Shown piece after piece: positions 1-10,187 of a stretch of 64,000 nucleotides of DNA. The translations under genes were made by a program, and so were the position numbers. The stretch's first letter is position 1. Every line of letters begins with the position of its first letter. Below the pieces are notes generated by a model. That model saw only the letters and a program-made list of their open reading frames with translations, ran no database searches and was not told the DNA's origin. The DNA is from Lentibacter sp. (lineage in GTDB: Bacteria > Pseudomonadota > Alphaproteobacteria > Rhodobacterales > Rhodobacteraceae). Location of the stretch: assembly GCA_016744435.1 (NCBI GenBank), contig JADGEJ010000006.1:1-64000 (forward strand). The letters run 5' to 3'.

Positions 1-2160
1 GACAGAGCCCGCCGTCGACAAGAAGCCGAAGCTAAAGAGCGTGAAGAAAAAGAGCGCGAAGAACGCACTCGTGCGAAGGCCGAAGAAGCCGAACGCAAGA
101 CCCGCGATGCCGAAGATGCGGCCAAGCGCGCTGCAGCACCTGCAGCAGCACCTCAAGAGGCTGCGGCCCGCGCGAGCAAGCCACAGCCTTCTGATCGTCG
201 TAAGCCAGAAAAAGAGCGCGACGACCGCAACAAGCAAAACAAAGGCCAAGACAACAGCCGTCGTAGTGGCAAGCTGACGCTCAACCAAGCGCTCTCAGGT
301 CGCGAAGGTGGGCGCCAACGCTCAATGGCAGCTATGAAGCGACAGCAAGAGCGAGCGCGTCAAAAGGCAATGGGCCAGAATATCGAACGCGAAAAGGTTG
401 TTCGCGACGTGCAGCTGCCCGAATCGATCGTGGTAAGCGAACTTGCTGTTCGTATGGCTGAACGCGTGGCAGAAGTTGTTAAAGTCCTCATGCAGAATGA
501 CATGATGGTGACTCAGAACCAAACCATCGACGCCGATACCGCTGAGCTCGTGATTGAAGAGTTCGGTCACAATGTTGTGCGCGTGTCTGACGCTGATGTA
601 GAAGACGTGATCACGCAAATCGAAGACAGCGCAGACGATCTCAAATCGCGGCCACCTGTGATCACCATCATGGGCCACGTTGATCACGGCAAAACATCGC
701 TCCTTGATGCGATTCGGGAAGCAAAAGTTGTCGCAGGTGAAGCTGGCGGCATTACACAACACATCGGTGCGTATCAGGTTGAAACAGAAGGCGGCGCAGT
801 GCTGTCATTCTTGGATACTCCAGGGCACGCGGCCTTTACGTCAATGCGCTCGCGTGGTGCTCAGGTAACTGACATTGTCGTACTCGTGGTTGCCGCCGAT
901 GACGCGGTCATGCCACAAACGATCGAAGCAATTCACCACGCCCAAGCGGCAAAAGTGCCGATGATCGTGGCGATCAACAAATGTGATAAACCCGACGCCA
1001 ACCCTGACAAAGTGCGCACAGACTTGTTGCAGCACGAAGTCATCGTTGAAAAAATGTCTGGCGAAGTTCAGGATGTTGAAGTTTCGGCGATCACCAAGCA
1101 AGGCCTTGATGAGCTTCTCGAAGCAATCGCGCTGCAGTCAGAAATTCTTGAGCTTAAAGCCAACCCTGATCGCGCGGCACAAGGCGCTGTTATCGAAGCA
1201 CAGCTCGATGTAGGCCGTGGCCCCGTTGCCACTGTTCTGATCCAAAACGGAACACTGCGCCAAGGCGACATTTTTGTTGTTGGCGAGCAGCACGGTAAAG
1301 TGCGCGCGCTTATCAACGACAAAGGCGAGCGCGTTAAAGAAGCTGGCCCGTCTGTTCCTGTTGAAGTTCTTGGCCTCAATGGCACACCGGAAGCAGGGGA
1401 CGTTCTGAACGTTGTCGACACCGATGCGCAGGCACGCGAAATCGCTGAGTATCGCGAGAAGGCCGCTAAAGAGAAGCGCGCTGCCGCTGGCGCTGCAACC
1501 TCTCTCGAGCAGCTAATGGCGAAAGCCAAAGACGACGAGAACGTCACTGAAATGCCCATCGTCGTCAAAACGGATGTGCAAGGCAGTGCCGAAGCTATCG
1601 TTCAGGCGATGGAGAAAATCGGCAACGACGAAGTACGCGTTCGCGTGTTGCACTCAAGTGTTGGCGCCATCACCGAAAGTGACGTTAGTCTTGCCGAAGC
1701 TTCAGGCGCGCCTGTGTTTGGCTTTAACGTGCGGGCCAATGCGCCAGCGCGGAACAGTGCCAACCAAAAGGGCGTCGAGATCCGCTACTACAGCGTCATT
1801 TACGACTTGGTAGACGACGTAAAAGCAGCCGCGAGCGGGCTTCTCTCTGCAGAAATCCGCGAGAACTTTATCGGGTATGCTGAGATCAGAGAAGTCTTCA
1901 AGGTGACTGGCGTTGGCAAAGTTGCTGGGTGTCTTGTTACCGAAGGTGTGGCGCGCCGATCTGCGGGTGTTCGCCTTCTACGCGACAACGTCGTTATTCA
2001 TGAAGGCACGTTGAAAACGCTTAAGCGCTTCAAAGATGAAGTTGCAGAAGTTCAGTCAGGCCAAGAGTGCGGCATGGCGTTTGAAGCCTATGATGACGTT
2101 CGCGCAGGCGACGTTATCGAGATTTTCGAACGCGAAGAAGTTGAGCGCAACCTCGACTAA
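1..2160 (+). CDS. infB: Translation initiation factor IF-2 (5' end outside window)
   Basis: GTPase that places initiator fMet-tRNA in the ribosomal P site. The frame is open from base 1, so the start lies upstream; 719 residues are visible. The first 100 or so residues are the highly charged Glu/Lys/Arg/Ala-rich linker typical of the IF-2 N-terminal region. The G domain follows with G1 GHVDHGKTS (near base 670), G3 DTPGH, G4 NKCD and a G5 SAI stretch. After it come the beta-barrel and C-terminal fMet-tRNA binding domains, ending in EVERNLD. Internal ATGs near 325 begin mid-protein and are not credible starts for the whole gene, although IF-2 genes are known to make shorter forms from internal starts. 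In related genomes infB is preceded by nusA, which would lie left of this window. Confidence 0.97.
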   Translation, partial: DRARRRQEAEAKEREEKEREERTRAKAEEAERKTRDAEDAAKRAAAPAAAPQEAAARASKPQPSDRRKPEKERDDRNKQNKGQDNSRRSGKLTLNQALSGREGGRQRSMAAMKRQQERARQKAMGQNIEREKVVRDVQLPESIVVSELAVRMAERVAEVVKVLMQNDMMVTQNQTIDADTAELVIEEFGHNVVRVSDADVEDVITQIEDSADDLKSRPPVITIMGHVDHGKTSLLDAIREAKVVAGEAGGITQHIGAYQVETEGGAVLSFLDTPGHAAFTSMRSRGAQVTDIVVLVVAADDAVMPQTIEAIHHAQAAKVPMIVAINKCDKPDANPDKVRTDLLQHEVIVEKMSGEVQDVEVSAITKQGLDELLEAIALQSEILELKANPDRAAQGAVIEAQLDVGRGPVATVLIQNGTLRQGDIFVVGEQHGKVRALINDKGERVKEAGPSVPVEVLGLNGTPEAGDVLNVVDTDAQAREIAEYREKAAKEKRAAAGAATSLEQLMAKAKDDENVTEMPIVVKTDVQGSAEAIVQAMEKIGNDEVRVRVLHSSVGAITESDVSLAEASGAPVFGFNVRANAPARNSANQKGVEIRYYSVIYDLVDDVKAAASGLLSAEIRENFIGYAEIREVFKVTGVGKVAGCLVTEGVARRSAGVRLLRDNVVIHEGTLKTLKRFKDEVAEVQSGQECGMAFEAYDDVRAGDVIEIFEREEVERNLD

Positions 2161-2168
2161 AGAAATTA

Positions 2169-2197
2169 GGTTGGCAGGCTTTCACCGTCTGCCAACC
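2169..2197. terminator. Inverted repeat between convergent infB and mutT
   Basis: Perfect 9-bp arms GGTTGGCAG / CTGCCAACC with an 11-nt loop sit 8 bases after the infB stop. No T-run follows, so intrinsic termination is uncertain. The position between two converging genes suits a two-way transcription stop. Confidence 0.45.
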
Positions 2198-2213
2198 ACT
2201 TCACCACTCGGTG

Positions 2214-2612
2214 CTAAAGCCAGTCCCGCAATATCGGGATAAGCGGAATATCCGCCGCCGGCATAGGAAATTTCCGCAAGTCAGCAGCACGCACCCAAGC
2301 AAGCTCTTGGCCTTCTCGTGGCGTCAATATCCCGTCCCATTTGCGGCAAACAAAGAGCGGCATCATCAAATGAAAATCCTCGTAGCTATGCGACGCAAAA
2401 GTCAGCGGCGCGAGACAGCTATTCCAAGTCTGAATGCCGAGTTCCTCTTCTAGCTCTCGGACGAGTGCAGCTTCTGGTGTTTCTCCGGCTTCGATCTTAC
2501 CACCAGGAAACTCCCACAGCCCCGCCATTGCCTTGCCCTCTGGCCGTTTGGCCAAGAGCACACGGTTGTCTCTGTCAATGAGCGCTACCGCAGACACCAG
2601 CACCAACTTCAT
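2214..2612 (-). CDS. mutT: Nudix hydrolase, MutT-like 8-oxo-dGTP diphosphatase
   Basis: 132 residues, normal length for MutT. The Nudix box is complete: GGKIEAGETPEAAL is followed by RELEEELGI, matching GX5EX7REUXEEXGU. MutT cleaves oxidised 8-oxo-(d)GTP to the monophosphate so it is not built into nucleic acid. The start ATG overlaps the argJ stop by 4 bp (ATGA), so the gene is translationally coupled as the last gene of a ppiC-argJ-mutT run. Other Nudix substrates cannot be excluded from sequence alone. Confidence 0.9.
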   Translation of the reverse strand: MKLVLVSAVALIDRDNRVLLAKRPEGKAMAGLWEFPGGKIEAGETPEAALVRELEEELGIQTWNSCLAPLTFASHSYEDFHLMMPLFVCRKWDGILTPREGQELAWVRAADLRKFPMPAADIPLIPILRDWL

Positions 2613-3838
2613 GAGCGGTAATCTGCGTTGATTTCAATGTATCCATGCGTCAGATCACAGGTCCAAACGGTGCTTTGAGAATTACCGAGACCAATATCTG
2701 CTCTGATACAAATGTGATCACCTTTCATGTGGGCAGCTGCGTCAGCTTCATCATAGTCGGGGCTTACCCAGCCTTCTTTGGCCAACAGAACATCCCCAAA
2801 CCAAATGCTCAGAGAGTCTCTGTCAGCCGCTGCGCCTGACTTACCGACTGCCATCACAACACGGCCCCAGTTTGGATCTTCACCAGCAATCGCTGTCTTC
2901 ACGAGTGGCGAATTAGCGATCGAAAGCGCATGAGTGCGGGCATCTTCTGGGGTGGCTGCACCTGTGACAGTAACTTCAACAAACTTCGTCGCGCCCTCGC
3001 CGTCTTTGACGACTTGATGAGCAAGATCGAGCATAATCTTTCGCAGGCCTTCCTTGAAAACCGCGTTGCCTGCCCCAACATTCACTCCGCTCGCGCCTGT
3101 GGCACAGAGCAAAAGCGTATCAGATGTCGAAGTGTCGCTATCAACTGTGATCGAGTTGAATGTCGGCACTGTCAGTTCGCTCAGTAGTGTTTGTAGCTCT
3201 CCCTGTTCAACTTTGGCATCGGTAAAGATATAGACAAGCATTGTCGCCATATCAGGCGCAATCATCCCAGATCCTTTGGCTATTCCTGCGATGCTAACAG
3301 CCTTGCCTCCGATCACAACTTGCGTTGCTGAGCCCTTTGCAAAGGTATCAGTTGTCATGATCGCCTCCGCAGCGCCCGCCATGTTGGCAGGCGAAAGCGC
3401 CCTCGCCAGTTTTGGTAACGCAGAGACTATCTTGTCATGCGGCAGCAGCTCTCCGATGACACCTGTTGAAGCCGTGAACACCCGCCGTTCTGGGACGCCA
3501 AGTTGTTCGGCAACAGCATTGGTTATCTGACGAACAGATTCAGCTCCGCCAGAGCCCGTAAAGGCATTAGCATTGCCAGAATTCACGACAATCGCTGCGC
3601 CTTCCTTGTTGTCTCCGCCTGTCTTCTCCTGACAATCTAGAACAGCAGAGGAGCGCGTCGCGGAGCGCGTATAAACACCAGCAACACTGGTTCCTGGCAT
3701 TAGTTGAGCTAGCATCAGATCAGTACGGTCTTGATACTTGACCCCTGCCTGAACCGTCGCGAAAGACACCCCCTCAATTTCCGGGAGTCCCGGAAACTCT
3801 TTGGGAGCAAGTGGCGACACATGAGAAATTACTGCCAC
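2609..3838 (-). CDS. argJ: Bifunctional ornithine acetyltransferase / N-acetylglutamate synthase
   Basis: 409 residues, full family length. ArgJ moves the acetyl group from N-acetylornithine to glutamate (cyclic arginine pathway) and can also use acetyl-CoA. The hallmark KGSGMIAPDMATML lies at about residues 188-201; the precursor cleaves itself just before Thr199, which becomes the N-terminal nucleophile of the beta chain. FNSITVDSDTSTSDT follows as in the family. The start lies 3 bp after the ppiC stop and the stop overlaps the mutT start, so the three genes are probably one transcript. Confidence 0.95.
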   Translation of the reverse strand: MAVISHVSPLAPKEFPGLPEIEGVSFATVQAGVKYQDRTDLMLAQLMPGTSVAGVYTRSATRSSAVLDCQEKTGGDNKEGAAIVVNSGNANAFTGSGGAESVRQITNAVAEQLGVPERRVFTASTGVIGELLPHDKIVSALPKLARALSPANMAGAAEAIMTTDTFAKGSATQVVIGGKAVSIAGIAKGSGMIAPDMATMLVYIFTDAKVEQGELQTLLSELTVPTFNSITVDSDTSTSDTLLLCATGASGVNVGAGNAVFKEGLRKIMLDLAHQVVKDGEGATKFVEVTVTGAATPEDARTHALSIANSPLVKTAIAGEDPNWGRVVMAVGKSGAAADRDSLSIWFGDVLLAKEGWVSPDYDEADAAAHMKGDHICIRADIGLGNSQSTVWTCDLTHGYIEINADYRS

Positions 3839-3841
3839 GAC

Positions 3842-4696
3842 TCACTCTCCGATCAAAGATTGATCATTCAAAATAGAAGCATCAAAGCTTTGAGCACTAG
3901 AAATTTCTATTGCGCCGAGCTTCTTGAGGCGCTCAATCTCTTCCTCAACAACCTTTGTGTAGAGTTCTTGCTGAAGCTCCGCCTGAACATCTTCAAACGT
4001 CGGCGCCTCTGCTATCCGTGATTCAAGAAGTTTAATAACATGCCAGCCAAATTGCGTTTTTATCGGCTCGGAAACAGCACCATCGTCAAGGCCAGAAACG
4101 GCTTTCTCAAACTCAGCAACCATCATGCCTTTACCAAACCAGCCAAGGTTGCCGCCATTGGGGCCTGATGGACCCGTAGATTTAGCCTTTGCCAGTTCCG
4201 TGAAGTCCACTCCGTCTGTAAGCTCTTCGATAAGTGCTTTCGCCTCATCCTCCGTCTCAACCAGAATATGGGCAGCATTGTATTCTTTCTCGGGTGATGC
4301 TCCGGCATATTTTTCTTCATATGCCCTACGCAACAACGCATCTGTCACTTTCTTGGCCACAAGAAACTCAATAGCCTCGGCGGCCACAAGAGTTCTGCGC
4401 TGGTTCTCGAGTGACTTGCGGACTCGCTCAGGCGCTTCGCCTTCAAAGCTCTGCTCAAGAACTGTCTGGTTCACTAGTTGGTCAAGCAACGCCTTAAAAA
4501 GCAGCTCATCCGGAAGTTGGCGATACTGCTCAGGCAAGCCATTTCGCGCGATGATCATATGCCCAACCGTAATCTCTGCGCCGTTCACTGTTGCAACGAC
4601 ACTGTCGCTTGTCGGCTTTTCCCCGTCTGAAAAGGCTGGTGTAGCTGCGAGAAATGCAGCAAAAAACACGGCGGTTTTTCTGAGGTGTTTTGACAT
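3842..4696 (-). CDS. Periplasmic parvulin-type peptidyl-prolyl isomerase
   Basis: 284 residues from the chosen ATG. It has a signal peptide (MSKHLRKTAVFFAAFLAA, cut near TPAFS), an N-terminal chaperone-like region and a PpiC rotamase domain with AAHILVETEDEA and GNLGWFGKGMM. It is expected to assist folding of exported and outer-membrane proteins. An earlier in-frame ATG at 4741 would add 15 residues ahead of the signal peptide; the 4696 start is preferred because AAGGATC lies about 6 nt upstream. The gene is divergent from secA and heads the argJ-mutT run. It belongs to the PrsA/SurA/PpiC group, but I would not assign SurA itself. Confidence 0.88.
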   Translation of the reverse strand: MSKHLRKTAVFFAAFLAATPAFSDGEKPTSDSVVATVNGAEITVGHMIIARNGLPEQYRQLPDELLFKALLDQLVNQTVLEQSFEGEAPERVRKSLENQRRTLVAAEAIEFLVAKKVTDALLRRAYEEKYAGASPEKEYNAAHILVETEDEAKALIEELTDGVDFTELAKAKSTGPSGPNGGNLGWFGKGMMVAEFEKAVSGLDDGAVSEPIKTQFGWHVIKLLESRIAEAPTFEDVQAELQQELYTKVVEEEIERLKKLGAIEISSAQSFDASILNDQSLIGE

Positions 4697-4734
4697 CTTT
4701 GATCCTTTGTAACTTGCCTGATAGCTGCGTGACG

Positions 4735-4763
4735 TTGACACTGCCAGAGGCGACCCTTACATC
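4735..4763 (+). promoter_or_regulatory. Candidate sigma-70 type promoter for secA
   Basis: TTGACA (4735-4740), 17-bp spacer, TACATC (4758-4763). The -35 is perfect and the -10 is poor. It would give a 5' leader of roughly 100 nt before secA. It also overlaps the 5' leader of the divergent parvulin gene. Confidence 0.35.
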
Positions 4764-4831
4764 GCCTTAAGGCCAAGACACACTGACTGTTCCACGCTGT
4801 TTTACGGTGCGCGTAAATCCGGAGCAAGCAA

Positions 4832-4933
4832 ATGTCTTGTGATCAAAAAGAAACGACCAGATCGGACTGCACATGCTTGGACTTGGATCAATCGCCAAAA
4901 AGGTTTTCGGAACACCGAACGACCGTAAGGTAA
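4832..4933 (+). other. Possible 33-codon upstream ORF overlapping the secA start
   Basis: An ATG at 4832 has GGAG about 8 nt upstream, a better Shine-Dalgarno than the one before secA. The frame runs 33 codons, is out of frame with secA, and stops at TAA 4931-4933, 60 bp inside secA. It could be chance or a translational control leader. The peptide is hydrophilic with no signal sequence and does not resemble SecM. Confidence 0.2.
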
Positions 4934-7560
4934 AGGCCACGCGGCCATTAGTTGAGCAAATAAACGCGCTTGAGCCAGAGTTCGAAAAGCTCTCCGACGC
5001 CCAGATTCTTGAGAAAACCAAAGAACTCGCTAAGCGTGTTCAAGGCGGCGAAAGCACCGATGACGTTTTGCCAGAAGCCTTTGCCAACTGTCGTGAAGCT
5101 GCCAAGCGCTCTCTGGGTCTGCGTGCCTTTGATGTGCAGCTCATGGGCGGTATCTTTCTTCATCAAGGTAACATTTCCGAGATGAAAACTGGCGAAGGTA
5201 AAACCCTTGTTGCAACCTTCCCTGCTTACCTCAATGCCTTGACGGGCAAAGGCGTGCATGTTGTGACAGTGAACGACTATCTCGCCAAGCGTGATGCCGA
5301 ATGGATGAGCAACGTTTTCACAGCACTCGGTATGACAACCGGCGTTATCTACCCGCAACAGCCAGAGGCGGAAAAGGCAGAAGCTTACGCCGCTGACATT
5401 ACCTACGCGACCAACAATGAACTTGGCTTTGACTACCTACGCGACAACATGAAGTCAGAAATCAGCCAGATAAACCAGAAGTATCACCATTTCGCGATTG
5501 TCGATGAAGTTGACTCAATCTTGGTTGACGAAGCGCGCACACCGCTGATCATATCCGGGCCGGCCGAAGACAGATCAGACCTTTACGTTTCCATCGACAA
5601 GCTTATCCCGCGTTTGAATGACGAGCACTGCACGCTCGACGAGAAAACTCGCAATGTGACGTTCACCGACGAAGGCAACGACTTTCTTGAGAATCTGCTC
5701 CAGTTCGAGGGGATTCTTCCAAAAGACCAAAGCCTCTACGACCCCGAGAGCACGACCATCGTTCACCATGTGAACCAAGGCCTGCGCGCCCATAAGCTGT
5801 TTACCAAAGACAAAGACTATATCGTGCGCAATAACGATGTTGTTCTCATCGACGAGTTCACAGGCCGGATGATGGCTGGCCGCCGCCTATCGGAAGGACT
5901 GCACCAAGCCATAGAAGCCAAAGAAGGCTGCGAAATTCAGCCCGAAAACGTCACATTGGCGCAGGTAACGTTCCAAAATTACTTCCGCCTCTATGACAAG
6001 CTGGCCGGTATGACAGGCACTGCCGTCACAGAAGCTGACGAATTCATGGAGATTTACGGCCTCGGCGTTGTTGAAGTTCCCACAAACAAGCCGATCCAGC
6101 GCCAAGATGACGACGACGCCGTCTATCGCACAGCCGACGAAAAGCACAAAGCTGTGGTCGAAACCATCAAAGAAGCCACGGCCAAAGGCCAGCCAATGTT
6201 GGTTGGCACGACCTCGATTGAGAAGTCTGAGTTTTTGAGTGAGCTGCTTACAAAAGCCGGCGTTAAGCACAACGTTTTGAACGCCCGTCAGCACGAGCAA
6301 GAAGCCCAGATCGTGGCAGACGCAGGCAAACTTGGTGCTGTTACAATCGCCACAAACATGGCTGGCCGCGGCACCGACATTAAGCTTGGAGGCAATCTCG
6401 AATTCAAGATCATGGAAGCAATCGCTGCTTCTCCTGACGATGATAATGAAGAAGTGCGGGCGCGTCTCGAGGCCGAACATGAAACTTGGGAACAGAAAGT
6501 CAAAGACGCTGGCGGCCTATTTGTTCTTGCCACAGAACGGCACGAAAGCCGCCGTATCGACAACCAGTTGCGCGGCCGCTCAGGCCGTCAGGGAGACCCT
6601 GGGCGCTCTTCTTTCTTCCTCAGCCTTGATGATGACCTGATGCGCATCTTCGGATCAGAACGGCTCGACAAAGTTCTCAGTACGCTCGGCATGAAAGAGG
6701 GCGAAGCGATCATCCACCCATGGGTGAACAAGTCACTCGAACGCGCCCAAGGTAAGGTAGAAGGCCGCAACTTCGATATTCGTAAGCAGCTCCTGAAGTT
6801 CGATGATGTGATGAACGAGCAACGTAAAGTGATCTTCAAACAGCGCCGTGACATCATGGAAGCTGAAGACCTCTCCGAGATCACAAAAGATATGCGTGAT
6901 GACGTTATCGACGACCTTGTCGAAAGCTTCATGCCGCCTAAGTCCTACGCAGATCAGTGGGACACTGAGGGCCTCTACGCGGCGGTAATCGAAAACCTCG
7001 GGATCGATGTTCCCGTCATTGAATGGGCTGCCGAAGAGGGCGTAGACGACGACGAAATAGCCGAGCGCCTTGAGGTTGCTTCGAACGAGTTCCTTGATGC
7101 AAAAGCAGAAGCATTTGGCCCTGAAACCATGCGCATGATTGAAAAGCAGGTATTGCTGCAAACGATCGACGCTAAGTGGCGTGAGCACCTGCTTACATTG
7201 GAGCACCTACGCTCTGTTGTCAGTTTCCGAGGATACGCTCAGCGCGACCCGCTCAATGAGTACAAGAACGAAGCATTTCAGCTGTTTGAAGGCATGCTGA
7301 ACGGCCTACGTGAAGACGTGACGCAACAGCTCGGCCGCGTGCGCCCACTGTCTGAGGAAGAGCAACAAGAAGCGCTCGCAGCAATGCAACAGCAAAGCGT
7401 AGCGACGCCAGCAGATGACAATCCTCCAGCTCCAACTGAAGGCGCCCTCGAAGGCTTTGACGAAAACGACCCGTCAACATGGGGAAGACCGGGCCGAAAC
7501 GAAGCTTGCCCATGCGGATCAGGCAAAAAGTTCAAGCATTGCCACGGTAAAGTCACTTAA
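4873..7560 (+). CDS. secA: Preprotein translocase ATPase SecA
   Basis: 895 residues, full length. SecA drives unfolded preproteins through SecYEG by ATP hydrolysis. Visible parts: Walker A MKTGEGKT (about 104-111), Walker B region IVDEVDSI (about 210), the NBD2 motifs GTDIKLGG and [11 protein letters not shown], the helical scaffold, and a C-terminal SEC-C zinc motif [13 protein letters not shown] (Cys879, Cys881, Cys890, His891) that contacts SecB. secB is also in this window (59125-59610). The ribosome-binding sequence before the ATG is weak (CGGA), so the overlapping upstream ORF may matter. It is divergent from the parvulin gene, another export factor. Confidence 0.98.
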   Translation: MLGLGSIAKKVFGTPNDRKVKATRPLVEQINALEPEFEKLSDAQILEKTKELAKRVQGGESTDDVLPEAFANCREAAKRSLGLRAFDVQLMGGIFLHQGNISEMKTGEGKTLVATFPAYLNALTGKGVHVVTVNDYLAKRDAEWMSNVFTALGMTTGVIYPQQPEAEKAEAYAADITYATNNELGFDYLRDNMKSEISQINQKYHHFAIVDEVDSILVDEARTPLIISGPAEDRSDLYVSIDKLIPRLNDEHCTLDEKTRNVTFTDEGNDFLENLLQFEGILPKDQSLYDPESTTIVHHVNQGLRAHKLFTKDKDYIVRNNDVVLIDEFTGRMMAGRRLSEGLHQAIEAKEGCEIQPENVTLAQVTFQNYFRLYDKLAGMTGTAVTEADEFMEIYGLGVVEVPTNKPIQRQDDDDAVYRTADEKHKAVVETIKEATAKGQPMLVGTTSIEKSEFLSELLTKAGVKHNVLNARQHEQEAQIVADAGKLGAVTIATNMAGRGTDIKLGGNLEFKIMEAIAASPDDDNEEVRARLEAEHETWEQKVKDAGGLFVLATERHESRRIDNQLRGRSGRQGDPGRSSFFLSLDDDLMRIFGSERLDKVLSTLGMKEGEAIIHPWVNKSLERAQGKVEGRNFDIRKQLLKFDDVMNEQRKVIFKQRRDIMEAEDLSEITKDMRDDVIDDLVESFMPPKSYADQWDTEGLYAAVIENLGIDVPVIEWAAEEGVDDDEIAERLEVASNEFLDAKAEAFGPETMRMIEKQVLLQTIDAKWREHLLTLEHLRSVVSFRGYAQRDPLNEYKNEAFQLFEGMLNGLREDVTQQLGRVRPLSEEEQQEALAAMQQQSVATPADDNPPAPTEGALEGFDENDPSTWGRPGRNEACPCGSGKKFKHCHGKVT

Positions 7561-7661
7561 GGGCAGCACACAAAAATGCCTAACTGACTCCGTGGTTCTG
7601 CCTTAGCCTCGCCCGAATTCCCGCCGATATTCTCGCTGAACCCTTGTGAGTGGAGGCGAGA

Positions 7662-8603
7662 ATGCCAGACTTCAAACGATACGGAATCGCTGGTGCGACG
7701 TTGGCAACAATTTTGCTGACCGGTCAGGTCATGCAGATGTCGTCTTCTGACAACAGTGCTAAGATTGCTGAAATTCAGGCGATGGCTTTGCCTGTCGAAA
7801 TCTCTGACATCAAGCTAACAGCTTCAGGAAATGGCAACGAAGAGCCATTGGCAACCGCATTGCTCAGTGAGGGAAGCAACGCTCAGCAACCATCACAGTT
7901 GAGCTCACCAGATGCTGCAGACGCCTGTGCTATCAGCATGGCTGCAGAGCCTAAGGCTGCAGCGCTTGTGAGCCTCACTATAAACGCACCATGCCTGCCA
8001 AACGAACGTGTTGTCATTCATCATAACGGGATGATGTTCTCTGAGGTGACGAGCGAGACAGGTGCTTTCGAGATGACTGTGCCTGCGCTCGCAGAAGCCG
8101 CTGTTTTCATGGCTTCTTTTGCAAGTGGTGAGGGTGCGGTTGCCAACGCGACTGTCGATTCTCTGAAGTTCTATGATCGGGTCGTGGTCCAAACACAGGG
8201 CGCGACTGGCATCAGCCTGCACGCGCGCGAATACAACGCAGAATACGGCCAAAAGGGTCATGTCTGGAGCGGCCAGCCCGGCTCTATTGCCGATGCCGCA
8301 ACGGGGCACGGCGGGTTCATTATGCAGCTCGGTGATGCCGCCCTACAAAACCCGATTGTAGCTGAAGTTTACACTTTCCCAACCGCGCTTGCCAAAGATG
8401 CTGGCGAAGTCACAATGAGTGTCGACATCGAAATCACATCTGCGAACTGCGCCCTCGATATCGAAGCACAAACCTTGCAAACCACAGCGGGTGCCCGCCT
8501 GAAAGTGCTGGATCTTGATATGTCGATGCCCGATTGTAACGCTGTCGGCGACTTTCTTGTGTTGAAAAATCTCGTCAATAGCTTGAAGGTAGCGTCAAAC
8601 TAA
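7662..8603 (+). CDS. Conserved exported or membrane-anchored protein of unknown function
   Basis: 313 residues. The ATG at 7662 is chosen over a GTG at 7650 because GGAGGCGA lies 5 nt before it. The N-terminus has one hydrophobic segment (YGIAGATLATILLTGQVM), a signal anchor or signal peptide, and the rest is acidic, Ala-rich and soluble. A segment with CLPNERVVIHHNG suggests a beta-sandwich-like fold, but I recognise no catalytic motif. Homologues next to secA in Rhodobacteraceae are sometimes labelled 'translocase', apparently from position only. Four spaced cysteines could form disulfides in the periplasm. It lies 101 bp after secA and 21 bp before the OmpA-fusion gene, so the two are likely co-transcribed. 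Confidence 0.8.
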   Translation: MPDFKRYGIAGATLATILLTGQVMQMSSSDNSAKIAEIQAMALPVEISDIKLTASGNGNEEPLATALLSEGSNAQQPSQLSSPDAADACAISMAAEPKAAALVSLTINAPCLPNERVVIHHNGMMFSEVTSETGAFEMTVPALAEAAVFMASFASGEGAVANATVDSLKFYDRVVVQTQGATGISLHAREYNAEYGQKGHVWSGQPGSIADAATGHGGFIMQLGDAALQNPIVAEVYTFPTALAKDAGEVTMSVDIEITSANCALDIEAQTLQTTAGARLKVLDLDMSMPDCNAVGDFLVLKNLVNSLKVASN

Positions 8604-8624
8604 TCATAGATTGGCGACACCACT

Positions 8625-10187
8625 TTGAAGCTCTTTTTGCGTGCGGCGGTTTTCGCCGCACTTACTCTTTTATCAAACACCAGCACTCTGTTCGCGCAGG
8701 ATGTCTTTCTAACTTCGCGTGATGGCTCCGTCGAAATCAATGGCATTCTGTTAGGGTTTGACGGCGAGTTCTACCGCTTGCAGACCGAGTATGGAGAACT
8801 CACTGTTGATAGCTCAGGGGTAGAATGCGCCGGGCCTGGGTGCCCTAACCTAGGCTCTTACATCGCCGAGTTGGAATTTTCGGGAGCTCCTGAAATCGGA
8901 CGCGCACTCTTGCCAGCTCTCATCGAAGCCTTTGCCTTTGAGAACAGCCTTAAGGCTGAGCGATCCGAGCCCAACCCTGATCAGATTTCCTATGTTTTGA
9001 CAGACAAAAGCTCCGGTAAGAAACGAGCCGTTTTCCTCCTAAAGCTGACAACCAGCAGCGAAGCCTTTGCCGACTTACTTGCCAACCAAGCCGACATTGT
9101 AATGTCGCTACGAGAGATAACAAAAGCCGAACGCACGCTCGCCCGTGAGGCAGGTATGGGTGATCTAACGGGTCGTGGCCGTGCGCGCGTTTTGGCGTTG
9201 GATGCTTTGGTTGCCATTGTTTCAAGCCAGAATCCTGTCAATGAGATCAGCATTTCTGAGCTTTCCCAAGTCTTCGCGGGCAAGCTCAATTCCTGGAATC
9301 GTCTGGGGCCGCAAAAGGCCGAAATCACACCCTATATGAGAGAGGCCGAGGCCGGACCTGGCCAAGCCGCATTGCAACGCTTGCTACGCAAGGAGAACCC
9401 CAAACCAGCAAGCCAGACCCGTTTTGCGACGCAGGATTTTGACCTCTCGATGCGCGTCTCAACAGACCCATTTGGCATTGGCATTGTCAGCCGTGCCAGC
9501 ACAGCCGATGCAAAAACTCTCACCTTATCAGGCAGTTGCGGCCGGTCTCTCCGCGCTACCCGCCGCAATGTAAAAACCGAAGATTACCCCCTAACAGCGC
9601 CGATGTTTCTCTACCTCCCGGCTCGCAGACTTCCGAAAGTCGCGCGCGATTTCCTGTCCTACACGCGCAGCCCAGCGGCTCAGATCGTTATCCGACGCGC
9701 GGGATTTGTTGATCAAGCGCCCGAAGAAATATCGATCAACTTTCAAGGGGATCGACTGGCCAACGCCATTGCCGCCGCAGGGGCCGAGTTGCCACTGGAG
9801 AACCTCAAGAGCATGATCTCTAGTCTAAGCAGCATGAAACGGCTAACCACTTCGTTCCGGTTTGAGACAGGGTCGATCAGGCTTGACGCTCAATCTCGCT
9901 CAAACGTAGAGCAGCTTGCTCGGGCACTGGAGGCCGGGATTTATGACGGAAGAGAGCTTATTTTTACGGGCTTCAGCGACGGGCAAGGCGCAGCTAACGC
10001 CAACCTTGAAATCTCGCGCCGGCGCGCTGCCGTGGTTAAGAACGCTGTGGTAAAAGCCGCAGAAACCGCAGATTTTACGCAGCTTGAAATCGGTGTCAGC
10101 GCCTATGGCGAAGCAATGCCCATGGCCTGTGATGACACCGAATGGGGGCGACAAGTGAACCGCCGTGTCGAAGTCTGGCTGCGCTAA
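8625..10187 (+). CDS. Phosphate-type substrate-binding domain fused to OmpA peptidoglycan-binding domain
   Basis: 520 residues with a TTG start (no ATG fits; the TTG opens a clean signal peptide ending LFAQD). After a short N-terminal domain, residues of about 100-360 resemble a PstS-like periplasmic substrate-binding fold (for example SELSQVFAGKLNSWNRLG, where binding proteins of this group carry IFSGKITNW). The C-terminal 110 residues are an OmpA-like domain with FETGSIRLDAQS, FTGFSDGQG and NRRVEVWLR. The protein is therefore likely soluble in the periplasm and tethered to peptidoglycan. The ligand is unknown. Its last codons overlap the convergent radC stop by 4 bp. Confidence 0.85.
   Translation: MKLFLRAAVFAALTLLSNTSTLFAQDVFLTSRDGSVEINGILLGFDGEFYRLQTEYGELTVDSSGVECAGPGCPNLGSYIAELEFSGAPEIGRALLPALIEAFAFENSLKAERSEPNPDQISYVLTDKSSGKKRAVFLLKLTTSSEAFADLLANQADIVMSLREITKAERTLAREAGMGDLTGRGRARVLALDALVAIVSSQNPVNEISISELSQVFAGKLNSWNRLGPQKAEITPYMREAEAGPGQAALQRLLRKENPKPASQTRFATQDFDLSMRVSTDPFGIGIVSRASTADAKTLTLSGSCGRSLRATRRNVKTEDYPLTAPMFLYLPARRLPKVARDFLSYTRSPAAQIVIRRAGFVDQAPEEISINFQGDRLANAIAAAGAELPLENLKSMISSLSSMKRLTTSFRFETGSIRLDAQSRSNVEQLARALEAGIYDGRELIFTGFSDGQGAANANLEISRRRAAVVKNAVVKAAETADFTQLEIGVSAYGEAMPMACDDTEWGRQVNRRVEVWLR

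Noticed and set aside
7561..7605. GGCAG/CTGCC inverted repeat after secA
   Set aside because: Only 5-bp arms with a very long loop and no T-run; not a credible terminator.
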